A program made the translations under genes and the position numbers. Positions 9,497 to 19,365 of a stretch of 64,000 nucleotides of DNA are shown here, piece by piece (positions within the stretch are counted from its first letter, which is position 1; every line of letters begins with the position of its first letter). Under the pieces are notes generated by a model. That model searched no databases. It saw only the letters and a list, made by a program, of their open reading frames with translations, and was not told the origin of the DNA. Source of the DNA: Kitasatospora atroaurantiaca (lineage in GTDB: Bacteria; Actinomycetota; Actinomycetes; Streptomycetales; Streptomycetaceae). The stretch lies in the NCBI RefSeq assembly GCF_007828955.1, contig NZ_VIVR01000001.1, positions 496,001-560,000 on the forward strand, written 5' to 3'.

Positions 9497-9541
9497 GCCC
9501 GGGCGGGCCCGGGCGGGCCCGGGCGGGCCCGGGCGGGCCCG
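9497..9541. repeat. 10-bp GC-rich tandem repeat (GGGCGGGCCC, about 4.4 copies)
   Basis: Four perfect copies of GGGCGGGCCC occupy 9501-9540, with a partial copy before them. They end only ~16 bp before the start of the FAD monooxygenase remnant. The unit is self-complementary enough to form hairpins. It may be a variable-number tract affecting expression of that gene. Confidence 0.85.
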
Positions 9542-9556
9542 ACTAGAGTGCCGGAC

Positions 9557-10360
9557 ATGGCGGTCGACGCGGATGTGGCGGTGGTGGGGGCAGGGCCGGT
9601 CGGCCTGAGCGCCGCGCTGCTGCTCGCCCGGGCGGGGCTCGGTGTGGTGGTGCTGGAACGCCGTCCCGGTCCGGTCACCGAGTCCCGGGCGACGGACCTG
9701 CACGCACGGACCCTGGAGGCCCTGGCCCCCAGCGGGCTGGCCGAGTCGCTGCATCCGCTGGGCCGGCGCGTGGACACGGTGGAGATGTGGTCGCAAGGGC
9801 GCAGGCTCGGCGGCTTCGAGCTGGCACGGCTGCGCTCCCCGTACCCGTACATCCTGACCGTCCCGCAGTGCGCGACCGAGGGCCTGCTCGCCGCGGAGGC
9901 CGAGCGCGCGGGTGTGCGCGTGCACCGCTCGGCGGCCGTCCGGTCGGTCGACGAGGACGCCGACTGCGTCACCGTACGGTCGGACGCCCTCGACCCGCTG
10001 CGCGCCCGCTGGGTGGTGGCGGCCGACGGCGCGTCGAGCACACTGCGCGCCCTGGCCGGTACGGCGTTTCGCGGCCGGACCTATGCCGGCACGTGGCAGC
10101 TCGCCGACCTGCGGGTCGAGGATCCCTCGCTGGACCCGGCGCGAGTGCACATGGTCGGCGGGCCGCGCGGCCTTCTCGTGGTGCTGCCGATGCACCTCGA
10201 CGGCTGGGCCCGGGTGGTGCTGCACCTGCCGCACGGCCCCGCGCCGAGCGGTGCGGACGGAGCGGCGGTGCTCGCCGCCGAGGCGGCGGCCCGGGGTGGA
10301 CGGCGGCCGTTCGCGAATGCCGATGGACGAGTACCTTCCGCACCCACCGGCGCCTCGCCG
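9557..10360 (+). pseudogene. FAD-dependent monooxygenase, C-terminal part lost
   Basis: The N-terminal ~255 residues are a clear PheA/TfdB-type aromatic hydroxylase: DVAVVGAGPVGLSAALLLAR is the FAD ADP-binding fold, ERRPGPVTESRATDLHARTL the following signature and RARWVVAADGASSTLRAL the DG motif. The second FAD motif (GDAAH-type) and C-terminus are absent. Around 10310-10360 the similarity stops, and the DNA continues in another frame as the tail of a regulator. The product would lack part of the FAD pocket. ATG 9557 is chosen; GTG 9548 is possible. The exact breakpoint cannot be fixed by eye. Confidence 0.7.
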
Positions 10361-10710
10361 CACACCACGGGAGCGGGCGGGTGCTGCCGGTGTTCGTCCC
10401 CGGCACCGAGGCGCCCGAGGGCGAGGTCGGCCGGGAGCTGCTGCGCCGGATCAGCAGCGGCAACAGCCTGGAGATCTGGCGGCTGCGGATGCCTCCCGAC
10501 ACCGAGCTGGAGGGTGTGCCGCACGCGACCGGCACGGTGGAGCACCTGCTGGTCGCCACCGGCCACGTGACCGCCGGCCCCACCGACGCCCCCCGCCTGC
10601 TGGGGCCGGGCGATCTGCTCGCCTTCGCCGGGGACGCCCCCCACCTCTACCGCACCGGCACCGATCCGGCGGACATCACCGTCGTCATCGCCTCACCCAT
10701 CGTCAACTGA
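10361..10710 (+). pseudogene. C-terminal cupin domain of an XRE-family regulator
   Basis: This stretch reads LEIWRLRMPPDTELEGVPHA, then GTVEHLLVATGHVTAG and LLGPGDLLAFAGDAPHLY. That is the C-terminal cupin sensor of XRE-cupin transcriptional regulators. The helix-turn-helix N-terminus is missing; the fragment is joined directly to the broken monooxygenase. In related genomes such regulators often sit beside amino-acid enzymes, which fits the threonine aldolase start 28 bp downstream. Cannot be translated from its own start. Confidence 0.6.
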
Positions 10711-10738
10711 AAGCCAACCGAAAGCCGGGACCCGCACC

Positions 10739-10867
10739 ATGAGCACCACCACCCCGGTCGTCCATTCCTTCACCAGCGACAACGTCGCCGGCGCCGCCCC
10801 ACAGGTCATCGACGCCGTGGCCCTGGCCGCGTCCGGACAGGCCGCCCCGTACTGCTCCGGCAGTTGA
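10739..10867 (+). pseudogene. N-terminal fragment of a threonine aldolase-like lyase
   Basis: ATG 10739 opens a 42-codon frame ending VVHSFTSDNVAGAAPQVIDA...APYCSGS. HSFTSDNxAGAxPxVxxA is the typical N-terminus of PLP-dependent low-specificity threonine aldolases (beta-eliminating lyase family). The rest of the ~350-residue enzyme, including the PLP lysine, is missing. The next gene, the MFS exporter on the other strand, starts its 3' end 100 bp later. Third truncated gene in a row. Confidence 0.6.
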
Positions 10868-10970
10868 CGGACAGTTGCCTGAGCTTTCTCGGCAGCTTCA
10901 AGCCAGGGCGTGGGGCACGTGGCGCATTCGCGAGTCGACTTCACCCACGGCATCCAAGGAAGCGCCGTCC

Positions 10971-12392
10971 TCACCCTCCCGATCGGGGCATCTCGGGCGC
11001 GCGCATGGACAACGGCGGCACCTTGCCCCGGACGACGAGCCGGTGGCGAACGACCATGACGGCAACGGCAGTGAGCAGGATGACCGCTCCGCCGACCCGC
11101 AGGATGACGTCGTACGCCTGCTCGGCGCTGCGCTCGGGGGTGAGCGAGGTGATGGCGGAGGCGGCGGCCGCGAGGGCGACCGCACCCATGGTGACCAGGA
11201 TCGTCAGCACCACGCCGGAGGCCTCACCGGCTCTCGCCGGTCGGACGACCTGCTGGGTGGCGACGCTGGCGAAGGTCCAGCCCAGCCCGAGGCCCAGCCC
11301 GCACCAGGCGAACACCGGAATGAACAGCCACCAGGCGGAGACCAGGCTCAGGGTGATCATTCCGGTGCCCGCCACCGCACCGGCCAGGGCCATCACCGCC
11401 GTGGGCCGCATCCGGGGTGCCAGCCAGGCACCGAGCGGTCCGGTCAGCGCCACGACGAGTGCGGGCGCCAGGAAGACGGTTCCGGCGCTGAGAGCGGAGA
11501 GTCCCCGGACACCCTGCAGATACAAGGTCGCCACGAAGATCGTCACCGCGTACCCCATGTCGGAGACCGCTCCCATGCCGGTGACCAGGTCGAAGGGAAC
11601 GTTGCGGAACAGCCGCAGGTCCACCAGCGGGTGAGAAGCCCTCCGCTCGCGCACCAGGAACAGGGCCCCCATCGCCGCAGCGGCGCCGAAGAGTGCGAGG
11701 GTGCGGGCGCTGTCCCAGCCCCAGGCACTGCCGCGCTCCACCGCCAGGGTGAGGGCCGCCAGACAGCAGACGATGCTCAGACAGCCGACCAGGTCGATCT
11801 GCCGCGGCGCCGAATCGTCACGCGAGTCCGGCACGAACAGCGCTGCGACCAGGAGGGACAGCGCACTCAACGGCGCCAGCAACCAGAAGATCCACCGCCA
11901 GCCCGGCCCCTCGGTGAAGCCGCCGCCCACGAAGGGGCCCAGCGCCGTGCCGATGTTGGCAACACCGAACACCGCGCCCAGGGCCCGGGCCCGGCTCTCC
12001 TGCGGAAAGACGTTGGTTATCACCGAGACGGAGACCGGGAAGATCAGCGCAGCACCGACCCCCTGGACGATCCGCGCCGCGACCAGCGCGCCGAGACCGG
12101 GCGCCAGCGCGCAGCCCACCGAGGCGGCGGCGAACAGCGCGAGTCCGGTCAACAGCACGCGGCGTCGCCCGAAGACGTCACCCAGCCGGCCGCCCACGAT
12201 GAAGAAGCACCCCAACGCCAGCATGTAGGCGGAGAGCGTCCACTGCGCGGCCGAGGCCGTCACGTTCAGGTCGGCCGAGATACCGGGGATCGCAAGGTTG
12301 AGCGCGAAGAAGTCGACCTGGATGCAGAACAGCGCGACCGCGACCGACACGAAAGCCCCGACACGTACGGCCGAGGATGTCTGTGTCCGCAT
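10971..12392 (-). CDS. MFS drug exporter (DHA2/EmrB-QacA type)
   Basis: A 473-residue inner-membrane transporter with about 14 hydrophobic segments. It has the family features LDxxIVNxALP-like DFFALNLAIPGISADLN in TM1, the loop GGRLGDVFGRRRVLLTG between TM2 and TM3, and the antiporter motif C-like GPFVGGGFTEGPGWRWIFWL in TM5. It most likely expels a toxic small molecule in exchange for protons. The start at ATG 12392 follows GAGGAA; in-frame codons further upstream are unlike the family. The SnoaL-like gene lies 219 bp upstream on the same strand, so the two may be co-transcribed, possibly under the inverted repeat at 13164-13193. Confidence 0.88.
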   Translation of the reverse strand: MRTQTSSAVRVGAFVSVAVALFCIQVDFFALNLAIPGISADLNVTASAAQWTLSAYMLALGCFFIVGGRLGDVFGRRRVLLTGLALFAAASVGCALAPGLGALVAARIVQGVGAALIFPVSVSVITNVFPQESRARALGAVFGVANIGTALGPFVGGGFTEGPGWRWIFWLLAPLSALSLLVAALFVPDSRDDSAPRQIDLVGCLSIVCCLAALTLAVERGSAWGWDSARTLALFGAAAAMGALFLVRERRASHPLVDLRLFRNVPFDLVTGMGAVSDMGYAVTIFVATLYLQGVRGLSALSAGTVFLAPALVVALTGPLGAWLAPRMRPTAVMALAGAVAGTGMITLSLVSAWWLFIPVFAWCGLGLGLGWTFASVATQQVVRPARAGEASGVVLTILVTMGAVALAAAASAITSLTPERSAEQAYDVILRVGGAVILLTAVAVMVVRHRLVVRGKVPPLSMRAPEMPRSGG

Positions 12393-12611
12393 GGGATACC
12401 GGATTCCTCTCGGTCCGCACCCGGCCCAGCCGGTACCTGCCGCCGCTTCCCGGGCCACCGTACGAAGAGCACCCTCGTGACGCCGGCGGTTCGTCAGGCG
12501 CTTCCGGCGAACAACGGCGCAGAACAGCGGTGAACCGCCATCTCCCCTCATTCTCGTCCGGGGCCCGCCGCCACGCAGCTCCCCGGAGCGCGGGCTCTGT
12601 TCTCGTGGCCC

Positions 12612-13091
12612 TCAGGTCCGCAGTCCCTCGGTGGGGGCGGAGAACAGCGTCCGAGCTCCCTCGTTGAGCCGCGCGAAACCCTCGACGATCTGGGCGGCCA
12701 CCCGCCACCTGACACCGTCCGGTTCCCTGCGGAAGCGCCACAGGTGGAAGGCGTCACCCGTGAGCTCCTCGCTCCGGGCCGATCCGGGCTCGCGCCTGCG
12801 AAGCAGGAAGCTCAGTCGGGTACGGGCCAGCAGAATCCCGTCCGCGTCGAGGGCGGCGTGGATGATCTGAGTGATCTCGTGCGATTCGTCGAAGAACTCG
12901 GAGCGCGCGTCCAGGAACTCCTGGGTGCCTGACTCCCCGCGCCACATGAACCCGCCCCGGAACCCGGTCTCGAAGTCCTCGGTGAGGATCTCCGCGTACA
13001 TCTGCTGCAGCGGCGCATGGGCCTGGAGCAGGTCGAAGTAGCGCTCGATCGTGTCGATGACGGCGGGCTCGAGAACGTCCTTTTCCGGCAT
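12612..13091 (-). CDS. SnoaL-like / NTF2-fold protein
   Basis: A 159-residue single-domain protein of the NTF2/SnoaL superfamily. It begins VIDTIERYFDLLQAHAPLQQ, continues with ILTEDFETGF and FMWRGESGTQEFLDARSEFF, and has a beta-rich second half that includes HLWRFRREPDGVRWRVAAQI. The pocket residues of polyketide cyclases are not conserved clearly, so it could be a cyclase/isomerase-like enzyme or only a binding fold. A good ribosome site, AGAGGA, lies six bases before ATG 13091. The MFS exporter follows downstream on the same strand. Co-occurrence with an exporter suggests handling of a small aromatic or toxic compound. Confidence 0.75.
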   Translation of the reverse strand: MPEKDVLEPAVIDTIERYFDLLQAHAPLQQMYAEILTEDFETGFRGGFMWRGESGTQEFLDARSEFFDESHEITQIIHAALDADGILLARTRLSFLLRRREPGSARSEELTGDAFHLWRFRREPDGVRWRVAAQIVEGFARLNEGARTLFSAPTEGLRT

Positions 13092-13110
13092 GTCGGTCCT
13101 CTTGTGGTCG

Positions 13111-13135
13111 GCCTCCCGGCGGCGCGCCGGGAGGC
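13111..13135 (-). promoter_or_regulatory. Hairpin in the 5' leader of the SnoaL-like gene
   Basis: A perfect 10-bp inverted repeat GCCTCCCGGC / GCCGGGAGGC with a five-base loop. It lies ~20 bp before the start, just upstream of the ribosome site. It could form in the mRNA and influence translation, or could simply be a GC-rich stem. Confidence 0.4.
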
Positions 13136-13163
13136 GGGGGAAAGCCGCTGATCATCCATCATC

Positions 13164-13193
13164 ACCGAACGTGCGACGGCCGGCACGTTCGGT
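13164..13193. promoter_or_regulatory. Perfect 11-bp inverted repeat, likely operator
   Basis: ACCGAACGTGC and GCACGTTCGGT are exact inverted copies separated by eight bases, 73 bp upstream of the SnoaL-like gene. The size and spacing suit a dimeric repressor such as a TetR-family protein controlling the SnoaL/MFS unit. It lacks a T-run, and transcription of the neighbour goes away from it, so it is not an obvious terminator. No regulator gene is adjacent. Confidence 0.5.
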
Positions 13194-13428
13194 CAGGGGC
13201 CCAGGCAGTCCCGGCGTGATGCGAGCGGCCGCAAGATCGAGGCGGCGCCGGGCGTCGTAAAGCCTTCCGGCGCAGCGAGTCCCTCGACCCCGACGTACCA
13301 CGACTCGGCCCGGGCGCTGCGGCCGCCGGCACGGTCGACTCCGAGCGCGCACGGGGCCGATCACACAGGGCGTCCGAGCCGAATGTCCGCAGAGGTGTTG
13401 ACCCGGGCGTCCGAACGAGCCTAGGTTC

Positions 13429-13480
13429 TGCCGCAAAGGTTTGCCGCAAGTTTCAGCAATATTGCGGCCGACGTTGCGGA
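13429..13480. promoter_or_regulatory. LacI-type operator cluster (TGCCGCAA / TTGCGGC repeats)
   Basis: Two direct copies of TGCCGCAA (13429-13436 and 13442-13449) are followed by inverted TTGCGGC (13462-13468) and TTGCGG (13474-13479). The core also contains GTTTCAGCAATATTG. Such TTGC/GCAA arrays resemble sites bound by LacI-family sugar regulators upstream of binding-protein genes in streptomycetes. The next gene is a rhodanese, and the sugar-binding protein follows 660 bp later. Confidence 0.45.
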
Positions 13481-13576
13481 GCAGGCTCCCCCGTGCCCGC
13501 TCCGCGACCCTGTCCGTCCCGGCACGGCCTGCCGCTCGGCCTGGCCGGCGCGCCACCACGTCCCGCTGGAGACACT

Positions 13577-13945
13577 GTGAGCACCGTACGAAGAACTGCT
13601 CAACGCCACCAACGGCGAGTCAGCCCGACCGACGCTCGATCCGCCCAGGCCGCAGGGGCCGTTCTGCTCGACGTGCGGGAGCATGCCGAGTGGAAGGCCG
13701 GGCGCGCACCCGGCACGCTCCACTGGCCGCTCAGCCGGCTCGCGCGCGGCCGCGCCCCGCTCGGTGAGCTGTCCGGCCGTCAGGTCATCACCGTCTGTTG
13801 CGCGGGGAAGCGATCCCAGCACGCTGTCGCCCTGCTCGCCGCACGCGGAATCGCGGCCCAGGACCTCGACGGCGGGCTGAGGGCGTGGGCCCGGGCGGGA
13901 CACCCGGTGGTGGACGGCAGCGACCGGCCGGGCACGATCCTCTGA
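13577..13945 (+). CDS. Rhodanese-like sulfurtransferase
   Basis: A 122-residue single rhodanese domain. LLDVREHAEWKAGRAPGTLH is the CH2-type signature. The active-site loop reads CAGKRS within VITVCCAGKRSQHAVALL, keeping the catalytic Cys and the Arg of the CxxxxR/T cradle. LDGGLRAWARAGHPV is the conserved C-terminal end. It would transfer sulfane sulfur between donors and thiols in the cytoplasm. GTG 13577 is preceded by GGAGA with five-base spacing. The gene sits between a putative sugar operator and the sugar-binding lipoprotein. Confidence 0.85.
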   Translation: MSTVRRTAQRHQRRVSPTDARSAQAAGAVLLDVREHAEWKAGRAPGTLHWPLSRLARGRAPLGELSGRQVITVCCAGKRSQHAVALLAARGIAAQDLDGGLRAWARAGHPVVDGSDRPGTIL

Positions 13946-14108
13946 GCCCGCTCCGCCCCCGATGCCGGAACACACCCGCCGGTCGGTGCGGGAGCGGACA
14001 TTCGATCCCGGGCCGGATGCGCCTGCGAGCAGCAACACCCATGGCCCGGCTGTCGTCACGTGCAGCCCTGGGGTCGCCCCGGACACCTCACCTCCCCAAG
14101 GAATAACT

Positions 14109-15389
14109 GTGCGTCGTCGCATCGCACCGGTCGCCCTCGCGGCGGCGATCACTGTCTTGCTGAGCGCCTGCGGTTCAGGCGGCCTCCCCGGCTCCCCCGC
14201 CGAAAGCTCGAACGTCACCACCATCACCTGGTGGGACACCTCGGACACCGTGAACGAGGCCCCGACGTTCAGGGCGCTGGTCGCCGACTTCGAGAGAACC
14301 AACCTGGAGATCAAGGTCGACCACGTCAGCGTCCCGTTCACCGAGGCCCGGGCGCGGTTCCAGGCCGCGGCCGGGAAGGATGCTCCCGACGTGCTGAGAG
14401 CCGCTGTGGACTGGACCGCGGGGCTGGCCAAGGCCGGCCTGCTGGCTCCGCTCGACGGCACCGAGGCCGCCACCGACGCCGAAAAGCTCCAGCCTCAGCT
14501 GATCGAGCAGGCCAGGTACGACGGCAAGCTGTACGGCATGCCCCAGACCACCGACATCCTCGCGCTGGTCTACAACAAGGGCCTGTTCGCCAAGGCGGGC
14601 ATCAGCAAGCCCCCCGCCACCTGGAACGAGCTCAAAGCCGACGCCGCCCAGATCAAGGAGGAGACCGGCGCCGACGGCTTCGCCTTCCACCCCCAGGGCT
14701 ACTACGCCATGCCGTTCCTCTACGGCGAGGACGTCGACCTGGTCGACTTCGCGAACAAGAAGATCACCGTCAGCTCGCCGGCCGCGGTCAAGGGAATCGA
14801 CGCTCTCAAGAGCCTGGTCACCGCGCCGGGGGTGGCCAGGCTCGACACGACCGACGACGGCTACACCAACGTCATGCAGGCCTTCAAGAACGGCAAGGTC
14901 GCGTCGATCATCCAAGGCCCGTGGGAGAACGCCAACATATTCAGGGGCGCCGCCTTCGCCGACAACGGCAACCTCGGCATCGCCACCGTCCCCGGGGGCA
15001 GCAGCGGAAAGGCCGGTGCCCCGCTCGGCGGGCACAACCTCGTCGCCTCCGCTCGCTCGGACGCCGCGCACCGGGCCGCCGCGCTGAAGTTCATCGCCTT
15101 CATGACCTCGTCGAACGCGCAGACCTACACCGCCGTCAAGAACTCGACGCTGCCGACCCGCACGGACGCCTTCACCTCCCTGGTGAGCGTCAACCTCGGC
15201 ATCCTCGGCTACCAGAAGGTGCTGGACAGCGGCAGGCCACGCCCCGCCCTCGCGGAGTACAGCGCTCTCTACGACCCGTTCGGGGCCGACCTGCTCAAGA
15301 TCCTCTCCGGCCAGGAGAGCACCAGGGCCGGCCTGGACCACGTCGGCGCCGAGGCGAAGAGGCTACTGCCGGACTTCGCCGACCGGTGA
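14109..15389 (+). CDS. Sugar ABC transporter substrate-binding lipoprotein (family 1)
   Basis: A 426-residue lipoprotein. The signal peptide MRRRIAPVALAAAITVLLSAC ends in a lipobox LSAC, so Cys21 would be lipidated and the protein anchored outside the membrane. The mature part is a MalE-like binding protein: TITWWDTSDTVNEAPTFRAL, then YDGKLYGMPQTTDILALVYN and NGKVASIIQGPWENANIF. GTG 14109 has AAGGA six bases upstream. It lacks neighbouring permease and ATPase genes, so it is an orphan and must use a transporter encoded elsewhere or be a remnant. It ends 43 bp before a strong bidirectional terminator. Confidence 0.88.
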   Translation: MRRRIAPVALAAAITVLLSACGSGGLPGSPAESSNVTTITWWDTSDTVNEAPTFRALVADFERTNLEIKVDHVSVPFTEARARFQAAAGKDAPDVLRAAVDWTAGLAKAGLLAPLDGTEAATDAEKLQPQLIEQARYDGKLYGMPQTTDILALVYNKGLFAKAGISKPPATWNELKADAAQIKEETGADGFAFHPQGYYAMPFLYGEDVDLVDFANKKITVSSPAAVKGIDALKSLVTAPGVARLDTTDDGYTNVMQAFKNGKVASIIQGPWENANIFRGAAFADNGNLGIATVPGGSSGKAGAPLGGHNLVASARSDAAHRAAALKFIAFMTSSNAQTYTAVKNSTLPTRTDAFTSLVSVNLGILGYQKVLDSGRPRPALAEYSALYDPFGADLLKILSGQESTRAGLDHVGAEAKRLLPDFADR

Positions 15390-15432
15390 CCCATCCGCCG
15401 GTCGGCACAGCACCCACGCGACGCGCCCGGAG

Positions 15433-15470
15433 GACGTCCGGGTCGGCCGGAGCGGGCCGACCCGGACGTC
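15433..15470. terminator. Bidirectional terminator between the binding-protein gene and katG
   Basis: A perfect 16-bp stem, GACGTCCGGGTCGGCC with GGCCGACCCGGACGTC, closes over a six-base loop. It lies between two convergent genes and only four bases beyond the katG stop. There is no long T-run, which is common for actinobacterial terminators. Confidence 0.85.
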
Positions 15471-15474
15471 ACGA

Positions 15475-17733
<2,259 letters not shown>

Positions 17734-18156
17734 TCACGATGCTAAGGAACTGCGGGCGGTGGAACGGTCGAGGCACAGGCCCCAGGAGATGACCTCGGCC
17801 TCGTCGATCAAGAAGCCGTGGTCGTCGGACACGGTCGGCAGAGGCTTCGCCGACCTCGCAGTCGACGTCAGTGGCCAGAGCACACGACCGGCACACGACG
17901 TGGTTGTCCCCGACGCTCCCCTCGAACCGAGCCGGGCTGCCGGCAGGTTCGATCCGGCGTACGAGTCCGCGACGGTGAGCGCGTGGAGGGCCTCACACAC
18001 GGCTTGAAGGGAGATATGGCCCACGCGACCGCACACCCCGGAGGCGATCGCCTCGGAGCCGAGGGGGTCACCGTCACGGACGGTCTCGAGCAGCGCGACG
18101 CGGGCGCCCGTCACCCGCAGGCCGGCACCGCGCAGCTCCTCGGCGGTGGCCGTCAC
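17734..18156 (-). pseudogene. furA: FurA-like repressor with two frameshifts
   Basis: The beginning (LRGAGLRVTGARVALLETVR...GHISLQAVCEALHALTVA) is the Fur winged-helix domain. The frame is then lost at GCGGACTC near 17963: restoring one G gives AGLVRRIEPAGSPARFEG followed by VVCRSCALATDVDCEV. A second indel near 17850 returns to the first frame for SDDHGFLIDEAEVISWGLC. The His cluster usually found before the first CxxC seems shortened, and the usual Tyr of LQAVYEAL is Cys. The remaining open frame encodes a scrambled metal-binding middle. The gene should therefore not make a working redox repressor, although its position before katG is typical. Confidence 0.7.
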
Positions 18157-18219
18157 GTCTCTCTCCTGCCGTACTGGGGAATTCCCATCCCTTGGCTGTC
18201 ACCAAAATCGATCCTACGA

Positions 18220-18238
18220 TTGACAAGATCTAAGTCAA
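18220..18238. promoter_or_regulatory. Inverted repeat in the furA / fur divergent promoter
   Basis: TTGACAAGATCTAAGTCAA has five-base inverted arms TTGAC and GTCAA around a nine-base, AT-richer centre. It lies between the katG-furA unit and the divergent Fur gene, where an autoregulatory Fur-family operator is expected. Assignment to Fur is inference from position and symmetry. Confidence 0.55.
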
Positions 18239-18326
18239 GAAGCACGCCAGACTCATATCCGATCGGACCCAAGAAACCCGTTGGTAAACTCCGGACATCC
18301 CAATGGACCTGAATAGGTGAACCGAT

Positions 18327-18737
18327 ATGAGCGACCTGCTGGAGCGACTGCGAGGACGCGGCTGGCGGATGACCTCCCAGCGGCGTGTCGTTGCGGAGGT
18401 CCTCGACGGCGACCACGTGCACCTCACGGCCGACGAGGTGCACGCCCGTGCGGCCCAGCGGCTGCCCGAAATCTCCCGGGCGACGGTCTACAACACCCTG
18501 GGCGAGCTGGTCTCCCTCGGCGAGGTCATCGAGGTCTCCACCGACGGCCGCGCCAAGCGCTACGACCCCAATGCGCACCACCCGCACCAGCACCTGGTGT
18601 GCTCGAACTGCGGCACCATCCGCGATGTCCACGCGACCGGCAATCCGCTGGCCGACCTCCCGGCGGAGGAACGCTTCGGCTTCACGGTGTCCGAGGTCGA
18701 GGTCATCTACCGCGGGCTGTGCCCGTCCTGCGCCTAG
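18327..18737 (+). CDS. Fur-family peroxide-responsive-type regulator
   Basis: A 136-residue intact Fur-superfamily repressor. The winged helix is RMTSQRRVVAEVLDGDHVHL...ISRATVYNTLGELVSLG. The dimer domain has PNAHHPHQHLVCSNCGTIRDVH, which keeps the His-rich regulatory metal site and the first CxxC; the second pair is CPSC at the C-terminus. By its PerR/CatR-like His/Asp set it is more likely a peroxide sensor than an iron sensor. GGTGA stands seven bases before ATG 18327. It is divergent from the degenerate furA and katG and shares with them the inverted repeat at 18220-18238, so it could have taken over katG control. Confidence 0.9.
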   Translation: MSDLLERLRGRGWRMTSQRRVVAEVLDGDHVHLTADEVHARAAQRLPEISRATVYNTLGELVSLGEVIEVSTDGRAKRYDPNAHHPHQHLVCSNCGTIRDVHATGNPLADLPAEERFGFTVSEVEVIYRGLCPSCA

Positions 18738-18959
18738 TCTTCCGAGGCTCGAGTACGGGCGGGGCGGCCAGGTGCGCCCGGCTACGTGATCGACGCTTGT
18801 CACCACAGCGTTGAGGCTCCGTCACTACGGTCGAGCGTGGCCGGGGCTGCACCGGTAGCACCCGTTGCTGCTAGCCGCGCAGCGAGACGGCTACCGAGGT
18901 CCGACGGGTTCCCGGAAACGCCACCGGAACGAACGGGCGCCAGGCGTCACCGCCGTCCG

Positions 18960-19137
18960 AACCGCCGCCGGAAGGGCACCGCGAACACCCTCGCCGTACT
19001 CCGTTCGATCCGCGCCGCCCGCCCCGACGGCGCCCCGGCCTACGTGATCCTTGACAACCTGTCCGCCCACAACGGCAAGAAGATCCTGCGCTGGGCGAAG
19101 AACAACAACGTCCACCTGTGCTTCACGCCCACCAACG
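18960..19137 (+). pseudogene. IS630-family transposase, C-terminal fragment
   Basis: The frame reads NRRRKGTANTLAVLRSIRAA, then AYVILDNLSAHNGKKILRWA and HLCFTPTN. This is the DDE core around the second catalytic Asp (ILDN) of an IS630-type transposase. The usual ASWANPIE with the final acidic residue is cut off by the end of an ISKra4 fragment. The matching N-terminal piece of the same IS group lies on the other strand at 20525-20688. Confidence 0.75.
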
Positions 19138-19290
19138 ATTGCTGGGAGTGACTTCGTAGGTCAAGCAGCGAGTTGGTAGCGGGCCTGGTGGTTGCGCTGG
19201 TGCTCTTGGCCCAGGTGGTAGGTCCAGTAGCGGTCGAAGTCGCCGTTGGCGAGCAGTGCGCGGAGTTTCAGGACGGCTTCGGCGCCGGCG
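19135..19290 (-). pseudogene. ISKra4-like transposase, C-terminal fragment (copy 1)
   Basis: On the minus strand this encodes [18 protein letters not shown] and ends with [10 protein letters not shown] just before a stop at 19161-19163. This is the typical C-terminus of ISKra4-family transposases. The outer ~25 bases are probably the element end. It is nearly identical to the copy at 20313-20512 in the same orientation. Confidence 0.65.
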
Positions 19291-19365
19291 CTCCGCCCGG
19301 CCGTCGACGCGTTCGTCCGACAAATTCGCTACCCGGCGGCCGGAGCGCCGTGATACACAACCGCC

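Noticed and set aside
10875-12533. Long plus-strand frame of 552 codons opposite the MFS exporter
   Set aside because: It is the shadow of the transporter gene; composition is Gln/Arg/Gly-rich without motifs, and the minus-strand frame has clear MFS signatures.
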